Of a stretch of DNA of 11,442 nucleotides, positions 1 through 6,554 are shown in pieces; position 1 is the stretch's first letter, and the number at the start of each line of letters is the position of its first letter. Origin of the DNA: QYOJ01 sp043806735 (GTDB taxonomy: Bacteria; Bacteroidota; Bacteroidia; Bacteroidales; FEN-979); assembly GCA_043806735.1 (NCBI GenBank), contig JAZDGR010000007.1, positions 1-11,442 of the forward strand. The letters run 5' to 3'. A program made the translations under genes and the position numbers. Below the pieces are notes generated by a model. It did no database searches, was not told where the DNA came from, and worked only from the letters and a program-made list of their open reading frames with translations.

Positions 1-131
1 ATATGAACTATACGGTTTTCGGTGAACTGACCGACGGCCTCGATGTACTCGATAAAATCGCGGCTGTTCAGAAAGGCCCCGGAGACCGTCCGGTTCAGGA
101 CATCAAAATGACAATCAAACTCGTCGAGTAG
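1..131 (+). CDS. Cyclophilin-type peptidyl-prolyl cis-trans isomerase, C-terminal fragment
   Basis: This is the last 42 codons of a gene that begins before the window; the frame is open from base 3 and stops at TAG 129-131. The visible peptide contains YTVFGELTDGLDVLDKIA followed by GDRPVQDIKMTI. This is the characteristic end of bacterial cyclophilins: the F-G-x-V/L strand, the G-[LM]-D-V-[LV]-D-K-I-A helix, and the D-R-P-x-x-D-[IV]-x-[MI] final strand. Family members catalyse cis-trans isomerisation of Xaa-Pro bonds in folding proteins. The catalytic arginine and any signal peptide are outside the window, so cytoplasmic or periplasmic location cannot be decided. The gene lies 26 bases ahead of pheS on the same strand. 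Confidence 0.85.
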   Translation, partial: MNYTVFGELTDGLDVLDKIAAVQKGPGDRPVQDIKMTIKLVE

Positions 132-157
132 TTTTCTGTAACAAAGCGACGGCACCC

Positions 158-1180
158 ATGCAGGAAAAAATTGACCGGTACCTGAAGGAGATCGAAGGCT
201 TAAAGGCTTCCGGACTGGAAGAGGTCGAGCAACTCCGGCTGAAGTACCTGGGTAAAAAAGGGCAGGTTTCGCTCCTGTTTGACCAGTTCAGAACCATCCC
301 TCCCGAAGCGAAAAGGGCAGTCGGCCAGTTGCTGAATGAACTCAAGATCCGGGCTACCCGTAAGATCGAAGAGCTGAAAGCAGCCCTTGACACGTCGGAT
401 GAAGAAGCCGATCCGGGGCTGGATATGAGTCGTCCGGCCGACCAGATCCTGGTCGGGGCGCGTCATCCGCTTTCAATCGTCAGGAACCAGATCATTGAGA
501 TCTTTTCCCGGATCGGGTATACCGTATCGGAAGGTCCTGAGATTGAAACCGATTGGTACAATTTTACCGCCCTGAACTTTCCGGCCGAGCATCCTGCCAA
601 AGACATGCAGGATACATTTTTTATTGAAAAGGATCCGGATATCGTGTTGCGGACCCATACTTCATCGGTCCAGATCCGGGTGATGGAGGCTGAACAGCCT
701 CCTATCCGTAAGATCTTTCCCGGCAGGGTTTTCCGGAATGAAGCCATCTCTGCAAGGGCTCATTGCATCTTTCACCAGGTGGAAGGGCTCTATGTGGATA
801 CCGGCGTTTCGTTTGCCGACTTGAAGCAGTCTCTCTATTATTTTGCCCGCGAACTATTTGGTGAGCAGACGCAGATCCGCCTCCGTCCTTCATTTTTTCC
901 GTTTACCGAGCCGTCGGGAGAAATGGATATCTCCTGCAACATTTGCGGAGGTAAGGGGTGTAACATCTGCAAATACACGGGATGGGTTGAGATCCTGGGG
1001 TGCGGGATGGTCGATCCCCAGGTGCTGCTAAACTGCCGTATCGATCCTGCGAAATATTCGGGTTTTGCTTTCGGGATGGGCATCGAGCGGATCGCCATGC
1101 TGAAATACCAGATCCGCGACCTGCGGTTGTTCTTCGAGAACGATATACGGTTCCTCCAGCAGTTCAGGGGAGCTATTTAA
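158..1180 (+). CDS. pheS: Phenylalanine--tRNA ligase alpha subunit
   Basis: The catalytic subunit of the cytoplasmic alpha2beta2 class II synthetase that charges tRNA-Phe with phenylalanine using ATP. The 340-residue length is normal for bacterial PheS. Residues 1-85 form the N-terminal coiled coil that contacts tRNA. The class II core follows, with RTHTSSVQIR (165-174), motif 2 around FRNEAISARAHCIFHQVEG (192-210), and motif 3 in GFAFGMGIERIAMLKY (302-317). Ala304 is the position whose Ala-to-Gly change relaxes substrate specificity in E. coli. The cysteine cluster C260, C263, C268, C271 (CNICGGKGCNIC) is typical of the longer PheS forms. The ATG at 158 begins at the usual point, although no good Shine-Dalgarno precedes it. 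pheT is not adjacent: downstream is a convergent gene 5 bases away. Confidence 0.97.
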   Translation: MQEKIDRYLKEIEGLKASGLEEVEQLRLKYLGKKGQVSLLFDQFRTIPPEAKRAVGQLLNELKIRATRKIEELKAALDTSDEEADPGLDMSRPADQILVGARHPLSIVRNQIIEIFSRIGYTVSEGPEIETDWYNFTALNFPAEHPAKDMQDTFFIEKDPDIVLRTHTSSVQIRVMEAEQPPIRKIFPGRVFRNEAISARAHCIFHQVEGLYVDTGVSFADLKQSLYYFARELFGEQTQIRLRPSFFPFTEPSGEMDISCNICGGKGCNICKYTGWVEILGCGMVDPQVLLNCRIDPAKYSGFAFGMGIERIAMLKYQIRDLRLFFENDIRFLQQFRGAI

Positions 1181-1185
1181 TAAAT

Positions 1186-1518
1186 TCATTTGCTTACCAC
1201 CTTCCTCCTCACAGGAGTGGCAGGCTTTTTAGCTTCCCCTTCCAGCTTTGTGATTCGTTCTTCCAGTTTCCTGACATCCTCTTTTGTGGGGATATTCATC
1301 TTTTTCAGACTGGTCTTCAGGAAATCCTGCATCGTCTTTCCCATGTTGGCCCGTGCTTCGTCCGCCTTTTTCATCAGATGATCCATCAGTTTCCTGGCTT
1401 CCTCTTTGGTGAGGTTGTTTTCTTTGGCCATCTCTTTGGCGGCTTTGGTAATTTTTTCGGTGGTGGCGAAAGCAAAGTCAATGCCTTCATCCAGCGTTTT
1501 CTTTAATTTTTCGAACAT
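1186..1518 (-). CDS. Phasin-like small coiled-coil protein
   Basis: A 110-residue, highly charged, almost wholly helical protein with no signal peptide or membrane segment. It starts MFEKLKKTLDEGIDFAFATTEK and continues with lysine/glutamate-rich heptads; the last 15 residues (KKPATPVRRKVVSK region) look disordered and basic. The pattern of an N-terminal amphipathic helix, a short break at NIPTKEDV (about 75-82) and a C-terminal coiled coil (RKLEERITKLE) resembles the phasin / polyhydroxyalkanoate-granule-associated family (PhaF/PhaI type). No PHA synthase is visible here, so granule binding is not established. AGGAGG (1528-1523) lies 4 bases before the ATG, a strong site for this phylum. It is the last gene of the minus-strand cluster, 13 bases after the IPExxxVDY-like gene, and converges on pheS. 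Confidence 0.6.
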   Translation of the reverse strand: MFEKLKKTLDEGIDFAFATTEKITKAAKEMAKENNLTKEEARKLMDHLMKKADEARANMGKTMQDFLKTSLKKMNIPTKEDVRKLEERITKLEGEAKKPATPVRRKVVSK

Positions 1519-1531
1519 AGAACCTCCTGTT

Positions 1532-1981
1532 TTAAACTGTTTTGAAATGGGTAGATTTATGGATTTTTATCATATGTAATTCAAGGTCTGACAGCAGGTT
1601 CTCCACCAATCTGACAGCGGAAATATCAATTTCTGCCGCCAGCAGGATGTTTGGGATTGCCCGGATCGATCTCAGCAATTCCTCCTTCTGCTGCTTCTTG
1701 AACGGACCTTCAATGATCAGGAAAAAGTCGGTTTGCTTCAGTGCCGGTAGCAACCATTGATCCTGACTGTGGTTGGACAACACGTAATAGGTATCAAACC
1801 GTTCCTCGTCGCGAAAGGTGTAAAGAGAGAAAACCGAGAGGTCGTCGATGCGCGCAAGGTGAAATCCGAGTTTCTGGTTCAGCATGAACGAAAGCCGGTA
1901 ATCCTTCAGTTGTGTGGATAGGCCAACAAAGGTATAGGTTGGAGATGCGGAATGGAACTCAAGAAGCAACCGTTTTGCCAT
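1532..1981 (-). CDS. IPExxxVDY-like conserved Bacteroidota protein
   Basis: A 149-residue soluble protein of unknown function. The assignment rests mainly on position: Bacteroidota commonly encode an IPExxxVDY family protein of about this size directly after rnc. The sequence agrees loosely: an N-terminal Y-x-F-x-G-[LI] strand (about 16-21), a central FSLYTFRDEERFDTYYVL segment, a FFLIIEGPF strand, and a late IPNILLAAEIDIS stretch that appears to match the name-giving motif in degenerate form. No catalytic motif, signal peptide or membrane segment is visible. The ATG at 1981 is 43 bases beyond the rnc stop. That gap holds a TATCTTTG box and a small hairpin, so this gene may have its own promoter as well as read-through from rnc. 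Confidence 0.62.
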   Translation of the reverse strand: MAKRLLLEFHSASPTYTFVGLSTQLKDYRLSFMLNQKLGFHLARIDDLSVFSLYTFRDEERFDTYYVLSNHSQDQWLLPALKQTDFFLIIEGPFKKQQKEELLRSIRAIPNILLAAEIDISAVRLVENLLSDLELHMIKIHKSTHFKTV

Positions 1982-1984
1982 GAG

Positions 1985-1999
1985 GAGGTATGCTACCTC
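1985..1999 (-). promoter_or_regulatory. Small hairpin next to a start codon
   Basis: The transcript leader would contain GAGGTA-GCA-TACCTC, a perfect 6-bp stem with a 3-base loop ending 3 bases before the ATG of the IPExxxVDY-like gene. The 5' arm includes a GAGG that could otherwise act as a distant Shine-Dalgarno. It may influence translation initiation; function is inferred. Confidence 0.3.
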
Positions 2000-2002
2000 T
2001 TA

Positions 2003-2010
2003 CAAAGATA
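2003..2010 (-). promoter_or_regulatory. Candidate -7 box for the IPExxxVDY-like gene
   Basis: On the minus strand the sequence reads TATCTTTG, an exact match to the Bacteroidota -7 consensus TAnnTTTG, 21 bases before the ATG at 1981. No clear TTTG -33 element lies at the expected 19-21 base spacing, so activity is inferred from the -7 match and position only. Confidence 0.4.
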
Positions 2011-2024
2011 TAAAAAATTGCCGG

Positions 2025-2798
2025 TCAGTTAACAGGTTCCGCGGAGAGTTTATTCCAGGCTTTTTCAGCGGCAAGCTGTTCGGCTCCCTTGATGGAGTAA
2101 TGCTGACTGCGCGCCACAGGCGTGTTGTCGAGGGTCACTTCCACGATATATTGCTTCTGGTATCCGTTTCCGACTTCGTCAAGGACATTAAACTGGAGTT
2201 GTTTTTTCTCTTTCTGCGCCCATTCAATGATCTTGCTTTTGAAGTTCAATTCCTGGGCCATCAGTTCATTGAGATCAAAATAATGTTTGATGATCCGCTC
2301 CAGCAGGATTTTACGGGTGAACTCATAGCCCTTGTCGATGTATATGGCTCCGATCAGCGCTTCGAAGGCATCTCCCTTATAAGATCGGTACCCTCCGTTC
2401 GGACCCTGATCCAGTTGAATCAGGTGGTCGAGCCCCAGTTTTTGAGAAAGCTTATTGAGCTGGGAGCGATTGACGATCTTGGCCCTCATTTCAGTTAAAA
2501 ATCCCTCGTCGCGTGTGGGATAGGTTTTAAACAGGAAATCAGCCGTAACGGCATCCAGAATGGCATCCCCCAGAAATTCAAGCCGTTCATTATTTACTTT
2601 CAGCCCACCGACTATTTCCTGACTGGCTGATTTGTGCAGAAACGCCAGTTTATATAAGAAAATATTTCCGGGCCGGAATCCGAAAATATTCTTAAGATAA
2701 TCGGATAATTTTTTATCGGTTGGGGATTTAAAAAGTCTGCGCAAGTCGGGAAACCTATACCAATTAGGAATTGTATTTTCTGAAGATGAGGCTGGCAT
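2025..2798 (-). CDS. rnc: Ribonuclease III
   Basis: Double-strand-specific endoribonuclease that processes rRNA precursors and structured mRNAs, acting as a Mg-dependent dimer in the cytoplasm. At 257 residues it has an N-terminal endonuclease domain (about 30-172) with signature NNERLEFLGDAILD (69-82) and second metal motif GDAFEALIGAIYID (142-155). The metal ligands equivalent to E. coli E38, E41, D45, D114 and E117 are E71, E74, D78, D143 and E146. A C-terminal double-stranded-RNA-binding domain (about 187-253) ends with YSIKGAEQLAAEKAW. The ATG at 2798 overlaps the end of fabF by 35 bases and is preceded by GGAGGG at suitable spacing. That GGAGGG also encodes the conserved Gly-Gly-His of FabF. 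The first 20-25 residues are not part of the conserved fold; a TTG at 2744 is a possible shorter start. Confidence 0.95.
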   Translation of the reverse strand: MPASSSENTIPNWYRFPDLRRLFKSPTDKKLSDYLKNIFGFRPGNIFLYKLAFLHKSASQEIVGGLKVNNERLEFLGDAILDAVTADFLFKTYPTRDEGFLTEMRAKIVNRSQLNKLSQKLGLDHLIQLDQGPNGGYRSYKGDAFEALIGAIYIDKGYEFTRKILLERIIKHYFDLNELMAQELNFKSKIIEWAQKEKKQLQFNVLDEVGNGYQKQYIVEVTLDNTPVARSQHYSIKGAEQLAAEKAWNKLSAEPVN

Positions 2799-4020
2799 TG
2801 TGCCCTCCGAAACCGAAAGTGTTGCTCAGGGCTATTGTAATATTTCGCTGCTGGGCTTTGTTAAAGGTAAAGTTCAGCCGTCCGTCAATCTCGGGGTCAT
2901 CGGTAAAGTGGTTGATGGTGGGCGGAATGATCCCGTGTTTAACAGCCAGGATGCTTGCGATCGCTTCAATGGCTCCCGCGGCGCCCAGTAGGTGCCCGGT
3001 CATCGACTTGGTAGAGTTGATGTTGATGGTGTAGGCATGCTCTCCAAAGAGGGTGACGATGGCTTTGGGCTCGGCGATATCCCCGGCCGGCGTGGAAGTT
3101 CCGTGGGTATTGATATGTTCAATATCTTCGATCCGGAGCTCGGCATCTTCGATGGCTGCTTTCATGGCAAGAATTGCCCCGAGTCCTTCCGGGTGCGGGG
3201 AAGTTATGTGGTACGCATCTCCCGACAGGCCGGCGCCGGCCACTTCGGCATAAATTTTAGCACCCCGTCTAATGGCGTGACCCAATTCTTCAAAAACCAG
3301 TGCTCCGGCCCCTTCGCCGATGACAAAACCGTCGCGTTCCTTGTCGAAAGGCCGGGATGCCGTAGCGGGGTCATCATTCCGCGTGGACAGAGCGTGCATG
3401 GCGTTAAATCCGCCCACGCCGGCCGGATTGATTGCCGCTTCCGAACCACCGGTTACAAAGACATCGGCTTTGCCTAACCGGATGTAATTAAAGGCATCCG
3501 CCAGGGCGTTGGCCGAAGAGGCACAGGCCGATACGGTGGCGAAATTTGGGCCCATAAAGCCATACCGGATGGAGATATGACCTGCCGTGATGTCGGCAAT
3601 CATTTTCGGAATAAAGAACGGGTTATATCTTGGCACACCATCGCCCTTCAGGTAGGCGGAAACTTCATAGATCAGCGTGTCGAGTCCGCCGATCCCGGAT
3701 GCCCAGATCACGCCGACCCGCGTTTTATCTGCAGCGCCTTCTTTATCCAGACCGGCATCCTTGATCGCTTCATCGCTGGAGACTATTCCGTATTGCGTGT
3801 AAAGATCGTATTTACGGGCGTCTTTCCGGTCGAAATAATTTTCCGGATTGAATCCCTTAACTTCACAAGCAAATTGAGTCTTGAATTTGGCGGCATCGAA
3901 TTTGGCGATGGTGGCAGCGCCACTAACGCCGTTAATTAAATTCTGCCAGTAAGTTTCCGTATTCTTGCCCAGCGGCGTAACTGCACCAAGACCAGTTATA
4001 ACAACCCGTCTTAATTCCAC
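2764..4020 (-). CDS. fabF: 3-oxoacyl-[acyl-carrier-protein] synthase II
   Basis: Condensing enzyme of type II fatty-acid synthesis, adding malonyl-ACP carbon units to growing acyl-ACP. From the GTG at 4020 it is 418 residues, the normal FabF length, and begins MELRRVVITGLGAVTPLG like its relatives. An in-frame ATG at 4068 would add 16 residues and overlap acpP, so I rejected it. The active-site triad is complete: nucleophile C166 in SACASSA, H306 in NTHGTSTPAGD, H343 in KSMTGHLLGAAG with supporting K338. The glycine-rich end GFGGHNASLIF (403-413) closes the thiolase fold. The start is 10 bases after the acpP stop, so the two are almost certainly co-transcribed, pairing the enzyme with its carrier. 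No convincing Shine-Dalgarno precedes the GTG, which suggests translational coupling to acpP. Confidence 0.96.
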   Translation of the reverse strand: MELRRVVITGLGAVTPLGKNTETYWQNLINGVSGAATIAKFDAAKFKTQFACEVKGFNPENYFDRKDARKYDLYTQYGIVSSDEAIKDAGLDKEGAADKTRVGVIWASGIGGLDTLIYEVSAYLKGDGVPRYNPFFIPKMIADITAGHISIRYGFMGPNFATVSACASSANALADAFNYIRLGKADVFVTGGSEAAINPAGVGGFNAMHALSTRNDDPATASRPFDKERDGFVIGEGAGALVFEELGHAIRRGAKIYAEVAGAGLSGDAYHITSPHPEGLGAILAMKAAIEDAELRIEDIEHINTHGTSTPAGDIAEPKAIVTLFGEHAYTININSTKSMTGHLLGAAGAIEAIASILAVKHGIIPPTINHFTDDPEIDGRLNFTFNKAQQRNITIALSNTFGFGGHNASLIFRKYNS

Positions 4021-4030
4021 GTGAAAGGCT

Positions 4031-4267
4031 TTATTTCGTATTGTTTTCGATATATGCAATCGCTTCACCTACGGTACTGATCTTTTCTGCCTGATCGTCG
4101 GGAATTGCAATATCAAATTCCTTTTCGAACTCCATGATGAGCTCTACCGTGTCAAGAGAATCAGCGCCTAAATCGTTTGTGAAGCTCGCTTCAGGAGTTA
4201 CTTCACTTTCATCAACGCCAAGCTTATCTACAATGATAGCTTTAACTTTTGCTGCAATGTCAGACAT
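4031..4267 (-). CDS. acpP: Acyl carrier protein
   Basis: A 78-residue acidic four-helix protein that carries acyl intermediates of fatty-acid synthesis on a 4'-phosphopantetheine arm. The attachment serine is S37 in the DLGADSLDTVELIMEFE motif (32-48). Helix III and the end IPDDQAEKISTVGEAIAYI are also typical. The start is ATG 4267 (MSDIAAKVKAI), because AAGGAG lies at the right distance upstream and the length then matches the family. A longer frame to 4324 adds 19 residues unlike any ACP. It is the first gene of the minus-strand cluster, ahead of fabF, with a promoter candidate at 4296-4326. Confidence 0.97.
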   Translation of the reverse strand: MSDIAAKVKAIIVDKLGVDESEVTPEASFTNDLGADSLDTVELIMEFEKEFDIAIPDDQAEKISTVGEAIAYIENNTK

Positions 4268-4295
4268 ATTTCTCCTTTGTTGGTTAAATGGAGTG

Positions 4296-4326
4296 CAAAG
4301 AAATGAATAATATTGATATAACACAA
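4296..4326 (-). promoter_or_regulatory. Candidate acpP promoter, Bacteroidota type
   Basis: Reading on the minus strand, TTG (4326-4324) is followed after 20 bases by TTTCTTTG (4303-4296). This fits the Bacteroidota pattern of a -33 TTTG-type element and a -7 TAnnTTTG element, with one mismatch in the -7 box. It lies about 30 bases before the acpP ATG and would drive the acpP-fabF-rnc cluster. Confidence 0.42.
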
Positions 4327-4429
4327 TAAATTTTAACGATTTTTAACATTTGACGAAATCACCTATCTGTATTCCAACACCTTATGAATACGATAGTTAG
4401 GGTGGAAGTTAAACATCCGGCCTATTTTG

Positions 4430-4437
4430 TATTTTTG
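4430..4437 (+). promoter_or_regulatory. Candidate -7 box for purN
   Basis: TATTTTTG matches TAnnTTTG exactly and sits 23 bases before the purN ATG. A clear -33 element is not visible at the usual spacing. A second, shorter match (TATTTTG, 4423-4429) lies immediately upstream. It is in the 193-base divergent region between acpP and purN, which holds no gene. Confidence 0.4.
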
Positions 4438-4460
4438 CAGTAAGCTACCTCCTGACGAGT

Positions 4461-5042
4461 ATGCACCGAATTGCCATTTTTGCTTCCGGAAGCGGCACCA
4501 ATGCCCAGCGGATCATCGAATATTTCCGGGAGTTTCCGCACAGTACCGTAAGCCTGGTCCTGAGCAACAATCCAGACGCTTATGTGCTGACCCGGGCAAA
4601 GAACCTGAAGGTTCCAGCGGTGGTCTTTAACCGGCAGGATTTTTACCACTCGAATTACATCCTGGATATCCTGTCGGTGCAGGGGATTGATTTCCTCGTA
4701 CTGGCCGGCTTTCTGTGGCTGATTCCCGATTACCTGCTCCGGGCATATCCCTCCCGGATCCTTAATATCCATCCCGCTCTTCTTCCCAAATATGGGGGGA
4801 AAGGGATGTACGGGATGCGGGTCCATGAAGCGGTACTAGCTTCGGGAGATAAGGAATCGGGTATCACCATCCATTTTGTCAATAAACACTATGACGAAGG
4901 GCAGATCATCTTCCAGGCGAAATGTCCGGTTGAGCCCGGAGACACTCCCGAAACGCTGGCAAACCGGGTCCATGAGCTGGAATACAGGGATTATCCGGAG
5001 GTGATTGAGAAAGTGATAAGGTCATCGGTCATTGGTCATTAG
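4461..5042 (+). CDS. purN: Phosphoribosylglycinamide formyltransferase (GAR transformylase)
   Basis: Third step of purine synthesis: transfers a formyl group from 10-formyltetrahydrofolate to GAR, giving FGAR, in the cytoplasm. The 193 residues match PurN. The N-terminal phosphate-binding loop is FASGSGTNAQ (7-16). The catalytic triad equivalent to E. coli N106, H108 and D144 is N102 and H104 in ILNIHPALLP and D145 in YDEGQII. The folate-loop segment GITIHFVNKHYDEG is also recognisable. The start is ATG 4461, where MHRIAIFASGSG begins at the first beta strand; no strong Shine-Dalgarno is present. The last residues (about 187-193) and the stop codon are encoded by copies of a GGTCATT repeat, so the C-terminal tail is probably not functionally constrained. 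Confidence 0.95.
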   Translation: MHRIAIFASGSGTNAQRIIEYFREFPHSTVSLVLSNNPDAYVLTRAKNLKVPAVVFNRQDFYHSNYILDILSVQGIDFLVLAGFLWLIPDYLLRAYPSRILNIHPALLPKYGGKGMYGMRVHEAVLASGDKESGITIHFVNKHYDEGQIIFQAKCPVEPGDTPETLANRVHELEYRDYPEVIEKVIRSSVIGH

Positions 5043-5067
5043 GGTCATTAAGGTCATTAAAGTCATT
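5020..5067 (+). repeat. Short tandem repeat, unit GGTCATT(AA), spanning the purN stop
   Basis: Six near-identical copies of GTCATT in tandem at 7- or 9-base spacing (GGTCATC, GGTCATT, GGTCATTAG, GGTCATTAA, GGTCATTAA, AGTCATT). The array starts inside the purN coding sequence and contains its TAG stop (5040-5042). Copy-number slippage would alter only the PurN tail. Confidence 0.85.
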
Positions 5068-5076
5068 CAGGAAAAC

Positions 5077-5108
5077 CCTCATACCCTGATATCCTCATAC
5101 CCTCATAC
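5077..5108 (+). repeat. Four tandem 8-base units, CCTCATAC type
   Basis: Four consecutive octamers: CCTCATAC, CCTGATAT, CCTCATAC, CCTCATAC. Three are identical and one has two changes. They follow the GGTCATT array after 9 bases and have no visible coding or terminator role. Confidence 0.85.
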
Positions 5109-5192
5109 GTCCTTCGTTTCCTTTTCAAACCCCGGCTTGCCGAGCAGGGCGAACATGTTGTTCTTGTAGGCTTCGACGGCGGGGTAAAGGTA
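5103..5192 (-). pseudogene. Possible decayed C-terminal gene tail
   Basis: On the minus strand an open stretch of about 29 codons reads LYPAVEAYKNNMFALLGKP and then GFEKETKDV before a TGA at 5105-5103. The composition and mixed hydrophobic/charged pattern look like the end of a real protein, unlike the low-complexity repeats on either side. There is no room for a gene: upstream in its frame it runs into the dispersed-repeat-like element at 5201-5221 and then the kinase promoter. I do not recognise the family. It may be a remnant, or chance. Confidence 0.28.
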
Positions 5193-5200
5193 GTGAAAAG

Positions 5201-5221
5201 ATTCCTCGCTGCACTCGGAAT
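5201..5221. repeat. Dispersed intergenic repeat-like element
   Basis: The core CCTCGCTGCACTCGG is flanked by ATT and AAT, giving 5-bp inverted ends (ATTCC/GGAAT) round an 11-base centre. It resembles a very common bacterial intergenic repeat whose antisense reading gives peptides of the form CHSExSEES. A related element, with GAAC/GTTC ends and a TCGCTTCGCTCG centre, lies at 9489-9508. The rest of the 5043-5261 gap holds only the arrays and promoter listed here. Confidence 0.5.
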
Positions 5222-5248
5222 GACAAGTAGGTATTGGTGAATTTCCGC

Positions 5249-5256
5249 TACATTTG
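5249..5256 (+). promoter_or_regulatory. Candidate -7 box for the kinase-regulator-rsmI operon
   Basis: TACATTTG matches TAnnTTTG exactly, only 5 bases before the kinase ATG, so the transcript could be leaderless or nearly so. The box is the loop of a small inverted repeat, TCCGC (5245-5249) and GCGGA (5256-5260). No -33 TTTG at normal spacing is evident. Confidence 0.4.
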
Positions 5257-5261
5257 CGGAG

Positions 5262-6551
5262 ATGAATCGGAAAGTCCTCATTGCGATCATTGTGATCATG
5301 ACCGTTGCCTTGATTGGATTGCTCGTCATGCAACTGTACTGGATCCGGAGTGCTTCCTCTGTCAAGGAGGCGAGCTTCAGAAGAAGTGTCAATGAGGCGA
5401 TGGCGAAAGTGGTCTACAAGCTGGAACGGCTGGAAAAAAGAAGGGCTGCCGAGATCATCCCTTTCGGAGGAATGCTCACTTTTACGCGGCATCTGGATTA
5501 TTCCCTGTTTGTCACCCCGGGGGAACTGGACTCGATTATTTCACTGGAATTGAACATCCGGGGAATTGATACCCGGTTCCAGTTCGGCATCTACAAGCCG
5601 GAGCGGAACCTGTTCATCCTGGAAAAGTCGAGTGATTACCAGAGGCAATTGATACAGCGGGGATATGCGTTCCAGTTGTTTTCTTCCGACATGTTCACCT
5701 CTCCCGAATACCTGCTGATCTATTTCCCTTACGAACGCCAGTTCCTGTTAACCGAACTCTGGGGAATGCTCCTGATTTCCATCATCCTGATTGTAGTGAT
5801 TGTGTATACGTTTTCCTATACGATCACCGTCCTGATCAGGCAGAAAAAATTGTCGGAACTGAAATCCGATCTGATCAACAACATGACCCACGAGTTCAAG
5901 ACTCCGATATCAACCATTTCCCTTGCCTGCGAAGCGCTTGGTGACAAGGAGATTCCCAAGTCAGAATCGATATACAACTCCTATGTTGATATGATCCGGG
6001 AGGAAAACAACCGGTTGTCGATCCTGTCGGAACGGATACTGCAGGCGGCAGTGCTGGAGAAAGGCCAGCTGAAGATCCGGAAAGTACCGGTTGACCTGCA
6101 CCCGGTTATACGCGATGTCGTTAAAAGCATCCGCATCCAGGTGGAGATCAAAGACGGGGAGATCCATTCCAACCTTCGGGCAAAACCGTCGGTTCTGGAA
6201 GGCGATAAAGTTCATTTGACTAACCTGGTTTACAACCTGCTCGACAACGCAACTAAGTACACCCCGAAAAAACCGTGTATCCGGATCCGCACGGAAAATA
6301 GTGTGCAGGGGATTACGTTAACAGTAGAAGACAATGGCATTGGGATAACCAAACAGGAGCAAAAGAAGATCTTCGATAAGCTGTACAGGATCCCGACCGG
6401 CAACATCCACGATGTAAAGGGATTTGGGCTGGGGCTCAGTTATGTAAAAGCGATCGTGGATGAACATCACGGGAAGATCGTGATTGAAAGTGAAGTGAAC
6501 AAAGGGAGTACTTTCAAGGTTTTTTTACCGTACCAAATACCCGACCAATAA
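5262..6551 (+). CDS. Membrane sensor histidine kinase, RprX-like
   Basis: Inner-membrane sensor that autophosphorylates on histidine and passes phosphate to the regulator encoded 3 bases downstream. The 429 residues show TM1 at about 5-28, a periplasmic sensor of about 135 residues with no domain I recognise, and TM2 at about 164-192. A HisKA dimerisation domain follows, with phospho-acceptor H210 in NNMTHEFKTP. The HATPase domain has N-box NLVYNLLDNATKYT (321-334), G1 VEDNGIGI (355-362) and G2 GFGLGLSYVKAIVDEHHGKI (387-406). No HAMP or PAS domain is evident between TM2 and HisKA. The architecture and partner resemble RprX/RprY of Bacteroides; the signal is unknown. The ATG at 5262 begins MNRKVLIAIIVIM, placing lysine/arginine before TM1 as expected. 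Confidence 0.93.
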   Translation: MNRKVLIAIIVIMTVALIGLLVMQLYWIRSASSVKEASFRRSVNEAMAKVVYKLERLEKRRAAEIIPFGGMLTFTRHLDYSLFVTPGELDSIISLELNIRGIDTRFQFGIYKPERNLFILEKSSDYQRQLIQRGYAFQLFSSDMFTSPEYLLIYFPYERQFLLTELWGMLLISIILIVVIVYTFSYTITVLIRQKKLSELKSDLINNMTHEFKTPISTISLACEALGDKEIPKSESIYNSYVDMIREENNRLSILSERILQAAVLEKGQLKIRKVPVDLHPVIRDVVKSIRIQVEIKDGEIHSNLRAKPSVLEGDKVHLTNLVYNLLDNATKYTPKKPCIRIRTENSVQGITLTVEDNGIGITKQEQKKIFDKLYRIPTGNIHDVKGFGLGLSYVKAIVDEHHGKIVIESEVNKGSTFKVFLPYQIPDQ

Positions 6552-6554
6552 ACC

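Noticed and set aside
838..1506. Long open frames antisense to pheS and on the plus strand across the phasin-like gene
   Set aside because: They lie opposite or across well-supported genes, show no family motifs, and are explained as frame shadows.
4021..4068. A longer fabF start at ATG 4068
   Set aside because: It would overlap acpP by 38 bases and add residues not seen in FabF; the GTG at 4020 gives the standard N-terminus.
4268..4324. A longer acpP start at 4324
   Set aside because: The added 19 residues are unlike any ACP, overlap the candidate promoter, and the Shine-Dalgarno sits in front of 4267.
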